From Allofrancisella frigidaquae (lineage in GTDB: Bacteria > Pseudomonadota > Gammaproteobacteria > Francisellales > Francisellaceae), in contig NZ_CP038017.1 of NCBI RefSeq assembly GCF_012222825.1, positions 620,001 to 684,000 on the forward strand: DNA of 64,000 nucleotides. Reading direction: 5' to 3'. The notes under the pieces were generated by a model that saw only the letters and a program-made list of their open reading frames with translations, did not search any database and was not told the DNA's origin. The translations under genes and the position numbers were made by a program. This document shows, piece after piece, positions 18,801-27,406 of this stretch. Numbering within the stretch: position 1 is the stretch's first letter; the number at the start of each line of letters is the position of its first letter.

Positions 18801-19302
18801 TGCTAGTATGATAACCCCGGCTATTCGTAGAAAGACTAAGACTGGTCGAATTTTGTATATTATCAATATTGATGATGAATTTGATAGAGTAGATTGTCTA
18901 GTTAGTGAAGATATATTTGCATCTGTTAAAGACAGTATTAGTGTTGATGATATAGTTGTGGTAGAAGGTAAAGTTAGCCGAGATATACAGCGAGAGAGAA
19001 ATAAGCTAAGTGTTGATAAAGTTCAGCCAATTTCTCAATATATAGATGAAAATTTTAGTAAAGTTAGGCTAACGTTAAAGGGTGAAAATATAAACCCTAC
19101 TAATCTGATAAAAGTCCTTAATAACTTTAAAAATAATATCAACCTCCATAATGAACAAAAATCAAATATTTTAGAGATAGTTATATCTTTAGACGGAGTA
19201 GAAGCTAATTTTGATACTTTACAGAAACCTTTCTCAATATATGAGTTTGTTAATGATATTAGTAGCTTAATAGCAGAAGGTAGTACGGTTAGTTTGGGGT
19301 AG
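15829..19302 (+). CDS. dnaE: DNA polymerase III alpha subunit
   Basis: A 1,157-residue C-family polymerase, the replicative catalytic subunit. It has an N-terminal PHP domain (LRVHTGFSVID onward), the GPGRGSGAGSLVAY motif, the catalytic acids Asp400 and Asp402 in PDFDIDF and Asp554 in VKFDFLG, the helix-hairpin-helix region and a C-terminal OB-fold. Numbering is within one residue of E. coli DnaE. It stands as a single gene after a 105-bp gap in which only a short inverted repeat, CTAACA/TGTTAG, is seen. Confidence 0.96.
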   Translation: MISHLRVHTGFSVIDSTVRLNELFETAKQKDIVALALTDVCNLFAAVKFYKQALKTGIKPIFGVELKIDTQLGICDLILLAENNQGYQNIVNLISRAYQEADRVGSIPLVPKKWFNQMDFKNTICLSGGQNGELGKAILSKDSSKILEVISEYISIFGKDNYFIEIHKLGYENEGTYVEKALELAHEKGLLAVATNLTVFMNSEDYDIHEIRACINEKTTILDETRKSRFTQEQYLKSSQEMHETFGGLPVLLTNTLAIARRCNVTFELGKPSLPTVGIPEGLTQREYFSKICYKGLEKRLEKILSLKSADKHEHIIKTYKERLQREIDIICDMGFPGYFLIVEDFIRWAKENDIPVGPGRGSGAGSLVAYSLSITDIDPLSYGLLFERFLNPERVSMPDFDIDFCIQGRDRVIKYVEQRYGKESVAQIITYGTMAAKGVVRDVVRVMGQSFGFGDRIAKLIPETPGTTFKKILHEGEPLYEEMKSDEDVAEIVEKAQKLEGLPRSLGKHAAGIVISPTVISEFAPIYCEDKGGDIVTQFDKGDVEDVGLVKFDFLGLKNLTIINNTIKSINAKKKAGEPFLNISDIPLDDKLTYKLLQAGNTTGIFQLESQGMRQIVKDLGTSNFEEIIALVALYRPGPMENIPIFIDRKHGRKQISYLHPLLEVVLKETYGIPVYQEQVMQMAQKLAGYTLGAADLLRRAMGKKKPEEMEQQRKIFKEGAKKYNNIESSLADEIFDQMEAFAGYGFNKSHAAAYALIAYQTAWLKAHYPDEYMAALMSGDMGNTDQLVKFILDCKNMGISVQAPNINTSVYACIAVSKGTILLGLGAIKGLGGEAIKSILTERELAGKFSSIFDLCRRVDLRKVNKKALEALCFAGAINGISKNRATAFNSIEKAIKNAGYVNEMNAAGQDDLFGFTEQESDTDSEFEKECFAEEWSLRELLINEKKALGMYFTGHILDEESHWRNHVSFSDLEKIQRSNMDGNSVRIIASMITPAIRRKTKTGRILYIINIDDEFDRVDCLVSEDIFASVKDSISVDDIVVVEGKVSRDIQRERNKLSVDKVQPISQYIDENFSKVRLTLKGENINPTNLIKVLNNFKNNINLHNEQKSNILEIVISLDGVEANFDTLQKPFSIYEFVNDISSLIAEGSTVSLG

Positions 19303-19367
19303 TATAAGAGGGTTTCTACCATCTCTAGCAGTACGGTTTTTAGCTTCAAAACTTTTTCAACATATTT

Positions 19368-20219
19368 TTATCCATTGTGCCATTTCTCTATCGAGTTGAT
19401 TAGTTCAGCGAAGGTATCAGACATTAAAAGAAGGTCAGCCTCATGGCTTTCATTTTTGTTTAGATCTTTAATACCATCTAAGAATTTGATTGATTTAAAC
19501 TGTAGTTTGGTATTAACAGTCATGGCTAACTGTTCTTTCCAAATTATAGCTAATTCAGTTATATAACCACCAGCCTCTACAAATGATTTTATCTGATCAT
19601 TCAGCACAGCGGAGCCTTGACATGAAATATTAGCTATACCATCACCAATATCACTAGTGAGCTTACACTTATCTGATATTTCAACATCTAAAGGGTTAGC
19701 ATTATCAATAAACCAATGAGTAAGTATCTCAGACTCTTCTTTTTGAACTAATTCAAATCTTGCTTCACATCTTTGTAATAGTTCTATTATTTTAGTAACT
19801 TGATTCTCAGAGACACTATCAATAACTAGATAATTATTTGTAAGATCTAGGTAACCGTATACCTTTTTAAATTTACTAAAAGCTTGTGGCAGAAGTCTTT
19901 GTTCAGTATCTTCTTTAATCTCAGATTTTTCTTTTTTACTTACATAACGACTTTGTTCTAACTCTTCTATATAAGCTTGTGCTTCTTGGTTAATTATCTG
20001 CGCAGGAAGTAGCTTATCTTCAGTCAATAAACAAAAAACAGCTAGGTGATTAAACCTAAAGAGGCAATTTTCATCATCTTTGATGAAAGGGTTTACAAAC
20101 CCTTTAGTAGACTTTTGAGATTTACTACATGGGATAAAAGCCAGCTTATTAATTGATTCTTCAAACGTATCAATATTTATATCAGTAATTTTAAATGCGG
20201 TTAGATTTTTAAAGAACAT
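19368..20219 (-). CDS. rdgC: Recombination-associated protein RdgC
   Basis: A 283-residue protein starting MFFKNLTAFKIT and continuing KLAFIPCSKSQKSTKGFVNPF, the conserved RdgC N-terminus. RdgC forms a ring-shaped dimer that binds DNA without sequence preference and restrains RecA-driven strand exchange. It is slightly shorter than the E. coli protein (303). It converges with dnaE (66-bp gap) and lies 153 bp downstream of the PIF1-like helicase on the same strand. An acidic, glutamate-rich middle part is notable. Confidence 0.88.
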   Translation of the reverse strand: MFFKNLTAFKITDINIDTFEESINKLAFIPCSKSQKSTKGFVNPFIKDDENCLFRFNHLAVFCLLTEDKLLPAQIINQEAQAYIEELEQSRYVSKKEKSEIKEDTEQRLLPQAFSKFKKVYGYLDLTNNYLVIDSVSENQVTKIIELLQRCEARFELVQKEESEILTHWFIDNANPLDVEISDKCKLTSDIGDGIANISCQGSAVLNDQIKSFVEAGGYITELAIIWKEQLAMTVNTKLQFKSIKFLDGIKDLNKNESHEADLLLMSDTFAELINSIEKWHNG

Positions 20220-20371
20220 AATTTACTATATTTTTTTATTGTCTGTCTATATTAGCAAATAGTTAATCTCAATGCTTTATTTCTTTAAAAAAAGGCCTTA
20301 ATAAAAGAATAGCGAAAGAAGAATAATAGTATATATAACAACATATACAGCTATATGTCATATAGTTATAA

Positions 20372-21910
20372 TTATGTAATCTCAAGAATTCTATCTACAG
20401 TAAACATGCGTTCTTCTTGTTGTGAAGTACAATATGCTAGCAAACCATAAAACTTCTTACCCTGATAAATTCGTCTACCTACAGATATTGGGATTATGAC
20501 TCTTTCAGATCTCGTATCATTAGCTTTAAGGTAGATGATACTTAATTCGTTTTCACTTTTTATAGCTTCTTCTATAATTTCTAGTTTTCTATCAAATGAT
20601 TGTTTTTCATTAGCTTTTTTATATGCGTAATCAGTTAAGAACTTATAGACCTTATAGTCAACTCTGACATGGTGTTTTTTGATTGGAACTTTAAGGGTTA
20701 TTCCTTCAAAAGAAGTACATCTACTCAAAGCGACATATGTTTGTCCACTTGCAAAAGATGTAGCTCCAAGATCAATGACGGCTCTATCAAAAGTTTTACC
20801 TTGGCTTTTATGAATAGTTATAGCCCAAGCTAATCTAAAAGGATATTGCGTAAAGCTTCCTATACTTTCTGAAACTAATTTACTATTTTTTAAGAAAAAT
20901 CTATATACAGCCCATGTATGAGGGTAGACTTTAACAACTCTGTTAGAGTCATTTAATAAGACCTTTAAGTATTCCTGCTCATCCTCATCGTATTGAACAT
21001 CTATTATTTCAGCAATACTACCATTAACCCATCTATTATTTGAATCATTATTCAACATCATTATCTGAGCTCCTATCTTATATTGAAGCTCAGGAGATGT
21101 GGGAAAGTATTCTTTACCAAAATCACCAGTAATAATTGCATGACTAAAGCGTGATTTATGTTTAAGTTGCCCAAGTTTAGCTTCATTAATTTGGTCAGCA
21201 CTTTTATTTGTTGAGGTAAGGTTTATAGTAAACTTATCACAAGTATTTGTATTATTATATAATTGGCTATTGAGCTTATCTAAATCTATTTGCTCAATTG
21301 TTTTGTTTCGGATCTTATTTAATAGATCAATAAAATCTTGATCTTTTTGGCGGTATATTTTGTCTAACTCTATTATATTAAGTTCAATATTCTGTATAGC
21401 TTTAGCACTAAAAAAATAAGAAGAATCATATAAACTAGCAAAGGTTTTCTTTTCAGCTTTATTTACAACTGGTGGGAGCTGATATAAATCACCAATAAAT
21501 ACCATCTGGACTCCTCCGAATGGTAATGTTTCATTTTTACCATAGATTCTTAAAAAAACATCTATGCAGTCTAATAGGTCAGCTCTTAGCATTGAAGCTT
21601 CATCAATCACTATGGTATTTATTTTTTGGTATATTTTAGGGTTTTTAGGTCTTATTTGTTTATTGATGATTTTATCTGGAGTTACATCTATATAAAAATT
21701 AAAAAAATTATGAATAGTTTCACCTTGCACGTTTAGAGCAGCTACGCCTGTTGGAGCGAGAATAACAGGCTTATCTTTAGTTGTTTTACAAAAGTGATTA
21801 AGTAACGTTGATTTACCTGTACCTGCTTTGCCTGTAATGAACAAATGTTCTTCACCAGTTTTTAATAAATCTAAGGCTTTTGAAAATTGAGGATTAATAT
21901 CTAAATTCAT
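20372..21910 (-). CDS. PIF1-family 5'-3' DNA helicase with C-terminal WYL-like domain
   Basis: A 512-residue SF1B helicase. Walker A is GKAGTGKST (residues 27-35), Walker B VIDEAS (101-106), and later PIF1/RecD2 motifs include GDLYQLPPV, AWAITIHKSQGKTFD and YVALSRC. The last about 65 residues (SIIYLKANDTRSERVIIPIS through AYCTSQQEERMFTVDRI) resemble a WYL module, a ligand or nucleic-acid sensing fold usually found in transcription regulators. PIF1 enzymes unwind G-quadruplexes and forked DNA. The ATG overlaps by ATGA the stop of a truncated upstream reading frame, so it once belonged to an operon. Confidence 0.85.
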   Translation of the reverse strand: MNLDINPQFSKALDLLKTGEEHLFITGKAGTGKSTLLNHFCKTTKDKPVILAPTGVAALNVQGETIHNFFNFYIDVTPDKIINKQIRPKNPKIYQKINTIVIDEASMLRADLLDCIDVFLRIYGKNETLPFGGVQMVFIGDLYQLPPVVNKAEKKTFASLYDSSYFFSAKAIQNIELNIIELDKIYRQKDQDFIDLLNKIRNKTIEQIDLDKLNSQLYNNTNTCDKFTINLTSTNKSADQINEAKLGQLKHKSRFSHAIITGDFGKEYFPTSPELQYKIGAQIMMLNNDSNNRWVNGSIAEIIDVQYDEDEQEYLKVLLNDSNRVVKVYPHTWAVYRFFLKNSKLVSESIGSFTQYPFRLAWAITIHKSQGKTFDRAVIDLGATSFASGQTYVALSRCTSFEGITLKVPIKKHHVRVDYKVYKFLTDYAYKKANEKQSFDRKLEIIEEAIKSENELSIIYLKANDTRSERVIIPISVGRRIYQGKKFYGLLAYCTSQQEERMFTVDRILEIT

Positions 21911-22044
21911 ATTACACTATACCCGTGTTTTATTCTTATATTTATAATTTCATTAATAACTGAATCAGCCTCAGCTATAGAAGCTACATGTATATTTTTT
22001 CTATGAGAAAATTTAGTAAGCTTTGAACCATAGTCGCATACGGA
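21907..22044 (-). pseudogene. 3' remnant of an unidentified gene upstream of the PIF1 helicase
   Basis: A minus-strand frame of 45 codons (VCDYGSKLTKFSHRKNIHVA, then SIAEADSVINEII) runs from an in-frame stop at 22,045-22,047 to a TGA that overlaps the helicase ATG. The overlap is typical of a cotranscribed gene pair, so this is probably the C-terminus of a former operon partner, cut off near the IS5 remnant. I do not recognise the family. Confidence 0.45.
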
Positions 22045-22169
22045 CTAGCAAATCATTAAAGAGATCTCTCAATATAGTTATATTATAATACTTGGTATCA
22101 GTTTTTAAAGAAATCATAAACTTTTAATTTATTAGGTTCCATGAACAAAATTTTTTGCAATATGCATGT

Positions 22170-22210
22170 AAGTATATTTAAATATTTTTTGCGAAACAAA
22201 AAATATACTT
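22170..22210. repeat. Inverted repeat at the edge of the IS5 remnant
   Basis: AAGTATATTT (22170-22179) and AAATATACTT (22201-22210) are perfect 10-bp inverted arms around a 21-base AT-rich loop, ending just before the transposase ATG. It may be part of the IS5 left end or its regulatory hairpin. Confidence 0.5.
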
Positions 22211-22211
22211 A

Positions 22212-22560
22212 ATGCACATGGAATATTATATATCAGAATCAAATTGGTCAACTATTTTAAAACTTTCAGAATACAATCTAGCAACTTTTCTTACATCACA
22301 AAAAGGCTTACATACGAAAGATACAGTTAAACTAAGAAAATTCATAGAAGCGGTATTTTTTATCCTAAAAATAGGAGCTCAGTGGAAATATCTTCACAAG
22401 GATTATGGTAATAGTAGAGCCATCCATAAGCGTTATAAACACTAGGCTGATAAAGGTATTTGAAATAATCTAATGACTTATGCTTCAGACATTGATTCAC
22501 AATAGTTCATGATAGATTCACTATCTGTTAAAGCACATGCATGTGCTAGTGGCGAGCTTA
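22212..22560 (+). pseudogene. Degraded IS5-family (ISFtu2-like) transposase
   Basis: The first 77 codons (MHMEYYISESNWSTILKL to DYGNSRAIHKRYKH) match the DUF4096-type N-terminus of IS5-group transposases, including the motif IKIGAQWKYLHKDYG in slightly altered form. Reading on past the first stop gives ADKGI, NNLMTYASDIDSQ and FMIDSLSVKAHACASG, with two further stops, where an intact enzyme would read through. The DDE core beyond this is gone. It is therefore a dead remnant. The resemblance to Francisella ISFtu2 is from memory of the family. Confidence 0.8.
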
Positions 22561-22662
22561 AAGCTTATCAAGAATGTGGCGAGGAGGTTTTATTGTTATT
22601 AGAAAAATACCAAATAGGTGAAGATTTATAAGTTTTTTTGTGGCAATACTAAAACTAATAGT

Positions 22663-22689
22663 TGACTTATAGATTAAGAAGAGTATCAT
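22663..22689 (+). promoter_or_regulatory. Promoter-like TTGACT...TATCAT just before the orphan 5S gene
   Basis: TTGACT (22663-22668) and TATCAT (22684-22689) are spaced 15 bp, slightly short, and end 3 bases before the inferred 5S 5' end. This may allow the solitary 5S gene to be transcribed by itself. Confidence 0.4.
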
Positions 22690-22692
22690 ATA

Positions 22693-22812
22693 TGCACTGA
22701 CGATAATAGCAGTCTGGAACCACCTGATCCCATTCCGAACTCAGAAGTGAAATGGACTAACGCTGATGATAGTCTGGCATTTGCCCAGGTGAAAGTAGGT
22801 AATCGTCAGGAC
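22693..22812 (+). rRNA. rrf: 5S ribosomal RNA, orphan copy
   Basis: About 120 bases with the conserved 5S core CCACCTGATCCCATTCCGAA followed by CTCAGAAGTGAAA. The ends pair as CTGACGA (22697-22703) with TCGTCAG (22803-22809), forming helix I. No 16S or 23S gene or tRNA is adjacent: an IS5 remnant lies upstream and lolC downstream. The molecule looks intact and so could be functional. Ends are estimated from helix I and may be off by a few bases. Confidence 0.9.
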
Positions 22813-22925
22813 TTTTCAAATTTGGTATTGTTTCCTAATAGTTTTTGCATAGGTAGATTTTAAAATGTTTTTCAATCTTTAATATGCTATCCTATATATT
22901 TAGTTTTATGTGTATAAAAAAATAG

Positions 22926-24188
22926 ATGTTTAGAAGTCTTCCTTTATTTATTGGTCTAAGATATATTCGTGCGAAAAAACGTAATAGATTTATATCTATC
23001 ATTTCTGCAATTTCTTTTTTAGGGATATCTTTAGGTGTAGCTGTGCTTATTACAGTTATGTCTGTAATGAATGGTTTTGATGAGCAGATTAAAAGTCGTA
23101 TCCTTATGATGGTGCCACCATTGAAAGTTTATGAGTTAGGCGGGAAATTAGAAGATTGGCAAGGTGTTGCAAAGCAAATAGAATCTAAGATACCTAAGGT
23201 AAAAGCAGCAGCGCCGGTCATAGATTCACAAGGGTTATTAAGCGCAAATCGCGGTGGTAGTACAACAGCTTTTGTGCAAATACAGGGTATAGAGCCTAAA
23301 TACCAAACCAAAGTTTTACCTATAGCAGAGCATATTATAGATGGTTCTTTGGCGACACTAGATGATGATAAAGGATACAATATAGTTTTAGGAAGTGCTT
23401 TAGCTGATAGCTTAGGAGTAACAATAGGTGATAAGGTAACGCTTATTGTACCAAAGGTGAGCTTGACTCCAGCCGGTATGATACCTAGAATTAAGCAGTT
23501 TACAGTTTCAGGAATTTTTTCTGTTAGTTATCAGTATGATGCTTATTATGCGCTTATAAATATTAAAAATGCACAAAAGGTTTTTCAGTTAGGTGATAAT
23601 GTTTCAGCTTTACAACTTGGCGTAAATAACATTTATGATGCTCCAGAGATAAAAAATAAACTTAACGATGGGGCTATACAGTCTTACTATTTTACTCGAG
23701 ATTGGACCGATGAAAATAAATCGTTCTTTGATGCTTTAAAGATGGAAAAAACGATGATGTTTTTCATTTTACTTTTAATTATTACAGTTGCTATATTTAA
23801 TTTATTATCTTCTTTGGTAATGGTAGTTACTGATAAACGTAGTGATATAGCTATATTAAGAACGATGGGAATGTCATCACGACAGATTCTAACAATATTT
23901 ATTTACCAAGGTTTTATTATAGGTTTAATAGGTACTATTTTAGGAGTATTATTGGGAGTTTTACTCTCTAGTTATGCTACTGAAATAGTTAACTTTATCC
24001 AGCACGCTACAGGTAGACAGCTTGTTAGTGCAAATGTTTATTTGATTGACTATATACCGTCAAAACTTATGTTAGATGACGTTATAAAAGTAACTATAGT
24101 TTCAATGATTTTAAGTTTTATAGCTACGTTGTATCCAGCTTGGAGTGCTTCAAGAGTACAACCTGTGGAGGCACTTAGATATGAATAA
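22926..24188 (+). CDS. lolC: Lipoprotein-releasing ABC transporter permease LolC/E
   Basis: A 420-residue inner-membrane protein with the LolC/LolE layout: FIGLRYIRAKKRNRFISIIS start, first membrane helix at about 25-48, a large periplasmic domain, and three C-terminal helices in an FtsX domain ending YPAWSASRVQPVEALRYE. With LolD it extracts outer-membrane lipoproteins and hands them to LolA. Only one permease gene is present next to lolD, so the complex may be a homodimeric LolF type, or a LolE may lie elsewhere. The stop overlaps the lolD start. Confidence 0.9.
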   Translation: MFRSLPLFIGLRYIRAKKRNRFISIISAISFLGISLGVAVLITVMSVMNGFDEQIKSRILMMVPPLKVYELGGKLEDWQGVAKQIESKIPKVKAAAPVIDSQGLLSANRGGSTTAFVQIQGIEPKYQTKVLPIAEHIIDGSLATLDDDKGYNIVLGSALADSLGVTIGDKVTLIVPKVSLTPAGMIPRIKQFTVSGIFSVSYQYDAYYALINIKNAQKVFQLGDNVSALQLGVNNIYDAPEIKNKLNDGAIQSYYFTRDWTDENKSFFDALKMEKTMMFFILLLIITVAIFNLLSSLVMVVTDKRSDIAILRTMGMSSRQILTIFIYQGFIIGLIGTILGVLLGVLLSSYATEIVNFIQHATGRQLVSANVYLIDYIPSKLMLDDVIKVTIVSMILSFIATLYPAWSASRVQPVEALRYE

Positions 24189-24867
24189 AGAAATTGTATT
24201 AAGCTGTAAGAATGTTTCTAAACAATATATAGAGTTTAAAAATACAATAGATATTCTAAAAAATATTAATTTGGATATCCAAAAAGGTGAGAAAATAGCT
24301 ATATTAGGATTATCTGGATCTGGTAAAACTACCTTGCTAAATATTCTTGGCGGGTTAGATAAATGTACAGCTGGAGAAGTTTATTTAATGGGTGAAAGAT
24401 TTGACAATCAGTCCGTTAATAAACGAGCTTTAATGCGTAACAAACACTTAGGTTTTATTTACCAATTACATCACTTATTACCAGAATTTACAGCTATAGA
24501 AAACGTTATGATTCCTTTGGCTATTACTAAAAAATATACTAAAAAAGAATCTATTAAGTTAGCCCAAGAAATTTTAGCTAAAGTTGGTCTAGTAGGAAGG
24601 TTTGATCATAAACCAGCTGAGCTTTCAGGTGGTGAACGTCAAAGAGTTGCTATCGCTAGGGCACTAGTTACTAATCCAAACTGTATACTGGCAGATGAGC
24701 CAACTGGTAATTTAGATAGCCAGCGTTCAGAAAGTATATTTCAGTTAATTCAACAGTTAAGCCAAGATTTTGGAACTAGTTTTGTAATAGTAACTCATGA
24801 TGAGCAACTTGCTAGCCGGATGGACAAGGTTTATAAGCTAGTGGACGGGCAACTGATATTGCAGTAG
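24181..24867 (+). CDS. lolD: Lipoprotein-releasing ABC transporter ATPase LolD
   Basis: A 228-residue ABC ATPase. I place the start at the ATG overlapping the last 8 bases of lolC (MNKEIVLSCKNVSKQY), because a start further upstream would add residues read in another frame of lolC. Walker A is GLSGSGKTT (residues 43-51), the signature LSGGERQRVAIARAL, and Walker B LADEPTGNLD. It powers LolC-mediated release of lipoproteins. Translational coupling with lolC is likely. Confidence 0.93.
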   Translation: MNKEIVLSCKNVSKQYIEFKNTIDILKNINLDIQKGEKIAILGLSGSGKTTLLNILGGLDKCTAGEVYLMGERFDNQSVNKRALMRNKHLGFIYQLHHLLPEFTAIENVMIPLAITKKYTKKESIKLAQEILAKVGLVGRFDHKPAELSGGERQRVAIARALVTNPNCILADEPTGNLDSQRSESIFQLIQQLSQDFGTSFVIVTHDEQLASRMDKVYKLVDGQLILQ

Positions 24868-25224
24868 TTTCTAATTGCATCTGTTATACCAATTCCAACA
24901 CATATTAGTACTTTCTAACTTTGTATTTTAATTTTCATTGAACTTTTTTTAAAAAGTATATCTGATAATGTATGTTTACTTTTGCTATTATATATATATT
25001 AAATTAATCATATAAAGTTACTATGAATTTGTTGAGAATAAAAAAGAAACTATATATTGTAGTATTACATGACAATTGAAAGTATTCGCTAATATAGTCA
25101 AAATTAGCAGTATTTCTTGAAAAAATTGGTAGAGTGACTTGTATAACATAAATTTTGAAAAAGTTTTTAAATTTCCAAATATTTATTAGTTTAGAGTAAT
25201 AAAGTAAGAGAGGTAATATAAAAT
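24868..25224. other. AT-rich intergenic gap; no gene seen
   Basis: Very AT-rich, with a run of TA repeats near 24,990. The only supported signal is an AAGAGAGG ribosome site just before the secreted-protein ATG at 25,225. A segment around 25,187-25,224 recurs in diverged form near 31,040. No RNA gene is recognised. Confidence 0.5.
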
Positions 25225-25779
25225 ATGAAAAAAAATATTTTAGTAATATCTACAATGATATTGAGCTCATTTAGTTTTTTATTGGCTAATGATGTAAATA
25301 AGAACACTATTAACATCACTGGATTTCAAAATAATAAAAATGAAATAAAGGTAGATGGTAATAATAATCAAAAAATCATTGTTGCTATAAGTGAGGTAAA
25401 TGGGAAAAATAAATTCTTTAGAGAATTTGAAGTTACAGAAAAAGATAATAGTAAACTTCTAAACTCTAGTAGTAATATAAATGCTGATATTTCAGTTAAT
25501 AGATCTTTATCTGGAAATATACTAGTAACTAATAATACTGATAGTCTAGTAGTTTATAAATATGAGAAAGATAATGGGGGCTTTATTTCAGTTGATGCCC
25601 CAGCTCATCAAACGACTGGTGGAGGTATAATTTTAAAAAAAAAGTTAAGTAACTTAAATAGCCATTCACAAGTATGGTCTGAGGCATATGCTTGGAATGC
25701 TCAAGTTAATCAATTAACACAAGTACCAGGTAAAGGAGGATGGATTGTTACTAATACGTCAGATTCATCTGCATCTTGA
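25225..25779 (+). CDS. Secreted protein of unknown function
   Basis: A 184-residue protein with a clear signal peptide (MKKNILVISTMILSSFSFLL followed by A, cleavage likely after Ala22) and a mature part rich in Asn, Ser and Thr. No domain is recognised. The mature region is probably beta-rich (NNNQKIIVAISEV, SGNILVTNNTDSLVVYKYE) and contains a single aromatic patch near the end (WSEAYAWNAQVNQ). Pieces of a close paralogue lie at 29,803-29,919 and, less clearly, at 31,037-31,150, so the gene belongs to a small local family undergoing decay. It sits between lolD and an IS remnant. Confidence 0.7.
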   Translation: MKKNILVISTMILSSFSFLLANDVNKNTINITGFQNNKNEIKVDGNNNQKIIVAISEVNGKNKFFREFEVTEKDNSKLLNSSSNINADISVNRSLSGNILVTNNTDSLVVYKYEKDNGGFISVDAPAHQTTGGGIILKKKLSNLNSHSQVWSEAYAWNAQVNQLTQVPGKGGWIVTNTSDSSAS

Positions 25780-25782
25780 TAT

Positions 25783-26105
25783 AAAACGTGTACCTATATT
25801 CTTTCTCAATTTACAAAATACACTATGATCGGGTGTTTTTTCTGATAATGCAAATTCACAAAACCATTTTGCTGCAGTATTTTCTTGTAGATATTTCTCT
25901 AATTCTCTATCGCTAAGATCTTCCATAAACTGTAACAGCAAACATTTAAATAAACGTAGTATTCCATAAACTTTGTAAGGGTTATCTTTTTCAAATTTCT
26001 TAATTTCTTAGCAACATTTTTAAAGTTCCAAATTGATACAAACTTACGGTAGGTATGATTTCTCGGTATTAAATCATTAAGACTTATCATTTCTATTTGA
26101 TTCAT
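25783..26105 (-). pseudogene. Frameshifted DUF772-type (InsH/IS1182-like) transposase remnant
   Basis: On the minus strand the sequence opens MNQIEMISLNDLIPRNHTYR, the N-terminus of DUF772-type transposases. After a frame change it continues LFKCLLLQFMEDLSDRELEK and then WFCEFALSEKTPDHSVF and KLRKNIGT. These are the expected consecutive motifs but lie in different frames. It stops at the secreted-protein gene, so the catalytic C-terminal half is missing. Family assignment (IS5/IS1182 type) is from motif memory. Confidence 0.75.
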
Positions 26106-26507
26106 AAATAAATTTCAAATAACTTTTACTGTACATATTTTAACAAAACTTTGACTTGGCAGTATTAGATTTCAACACGCCCAGTTATGTGAATTTCTGT
26201 GATTAAATCAATATAGTCTTTAGGTGGGGTTAATACCTAGTGTTTTAGAGGTGACTATAAAAGCACTAAAAATATGTGCTTAACAAAAGTCATCTTGCCT
26301 TGCCTTGCCAATTGATTCTTATACTCGATTATTTAAATTTACCACAAATAAGTCCTTATATACATAAAATATACTTCAAAATATATTTGTTTAGTTATGT
26401 AAACAATAAAAAATGATTTATATATAACAAGAATTATATTTTATATTTACATTAATTAATATTATTGATATATTAATTAATTATTTTAGTGTTTTGGAGT
26501 TAATTTA
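26106..26507. other. AT-rich gap upstream of the interrupted lipoprotein gene
   Basis: No gene is seen. The left part probably contains further IS scraps that I cannot assign. The right part carries the paired palindromes listed separately and a GGAG ribosome site at 26,496-26,499, 8 bp before the lipoprotein ATG. Confidence 0.5.
26451..26481. promoter_or_regulatory. Paired ATTAATTAAT palindromes, two helical turns apart
   Basis: The 10-bp perfect palindrome ATTAATTAAT occurs at 26,451-26,460 and again at 26,472-26,481, a 21-bp period, 26 bp upstream of the lipoprotein ATG. This is a good arrangement for two dimeric regulator sites on one DNA face over the core promoter. AT-rich sequence makes chance possible. 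Confidence 0.35.
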
Positions 26508-27406
26508 ATGATAAGTTTCTATTTTTTAAAAATTTTGAAAAAAGTATTATTAAATGGTAGTGTGGTATTATTATCGGCAATATTCTTAAGTGGCTGTGGC
26601 TCGTCAGAAAATGTAAATAAGTATGATATAGTTACAGACTGTAGAGGGGAGGTGTGTAGCATTGCGGTAGATAATATTGATCTAATCAGATATACAACTG
26701 TTCTAGGCAAAACTATAGACCATATAATAAAAGAAGAGCCATCACAGAATTCCAAAGATAACATAGTATGGGTTATAAATGATGGACAATATGCTACAAA
26801 TACACAGCTTTCTAATCATAACTTAATAGAATGTGCAAATCAAACGTGTACGGATACATCTAATCCAACGGGTTATGTGTTTGATTCTTTAGGCCTAAAG
26901 GAAATAAGTGTATCAGGGATTATAGTTAATTCAAATGGTAGCACACAAGAGATAAATTTATCGAAAAGCTTTTCTGTGGAAATGGGTGATCCCAAAATAA
27001 CATCTGAAGAAATAATCGGATTATTTTATAGATTTACGGTAGATATCGAAGATACAGGAATCTCAGGAGATGCTACTTTTACATGGAAAGTAAATGGTAC
27101 GCAAGTAGGAACAGGACAAGAAGTAGAATATTTATTTCCCCAAGAAGGAGTTAAATACACTGTAACTTTGGAAGTATCAGTAGATGATGTGGTGATAGCT
27201 ACAGCGACAGAAAATATAACAACAGGTACGGCTGGCCAGCCAGTGCTATCAAGCGAACAAGTGGGTAGTGATCCATTAAAATGGACAATAGTAGCGGACC
27301 TTAGTGGAACAGTTGTAGATAATAGTTGGGTCAAACAATGGTTGATAGATGGAAATGTGGTAGCAGGAGAGACTGCAAATACTCTAACGTATACATTTCC
27401 TTTAAC

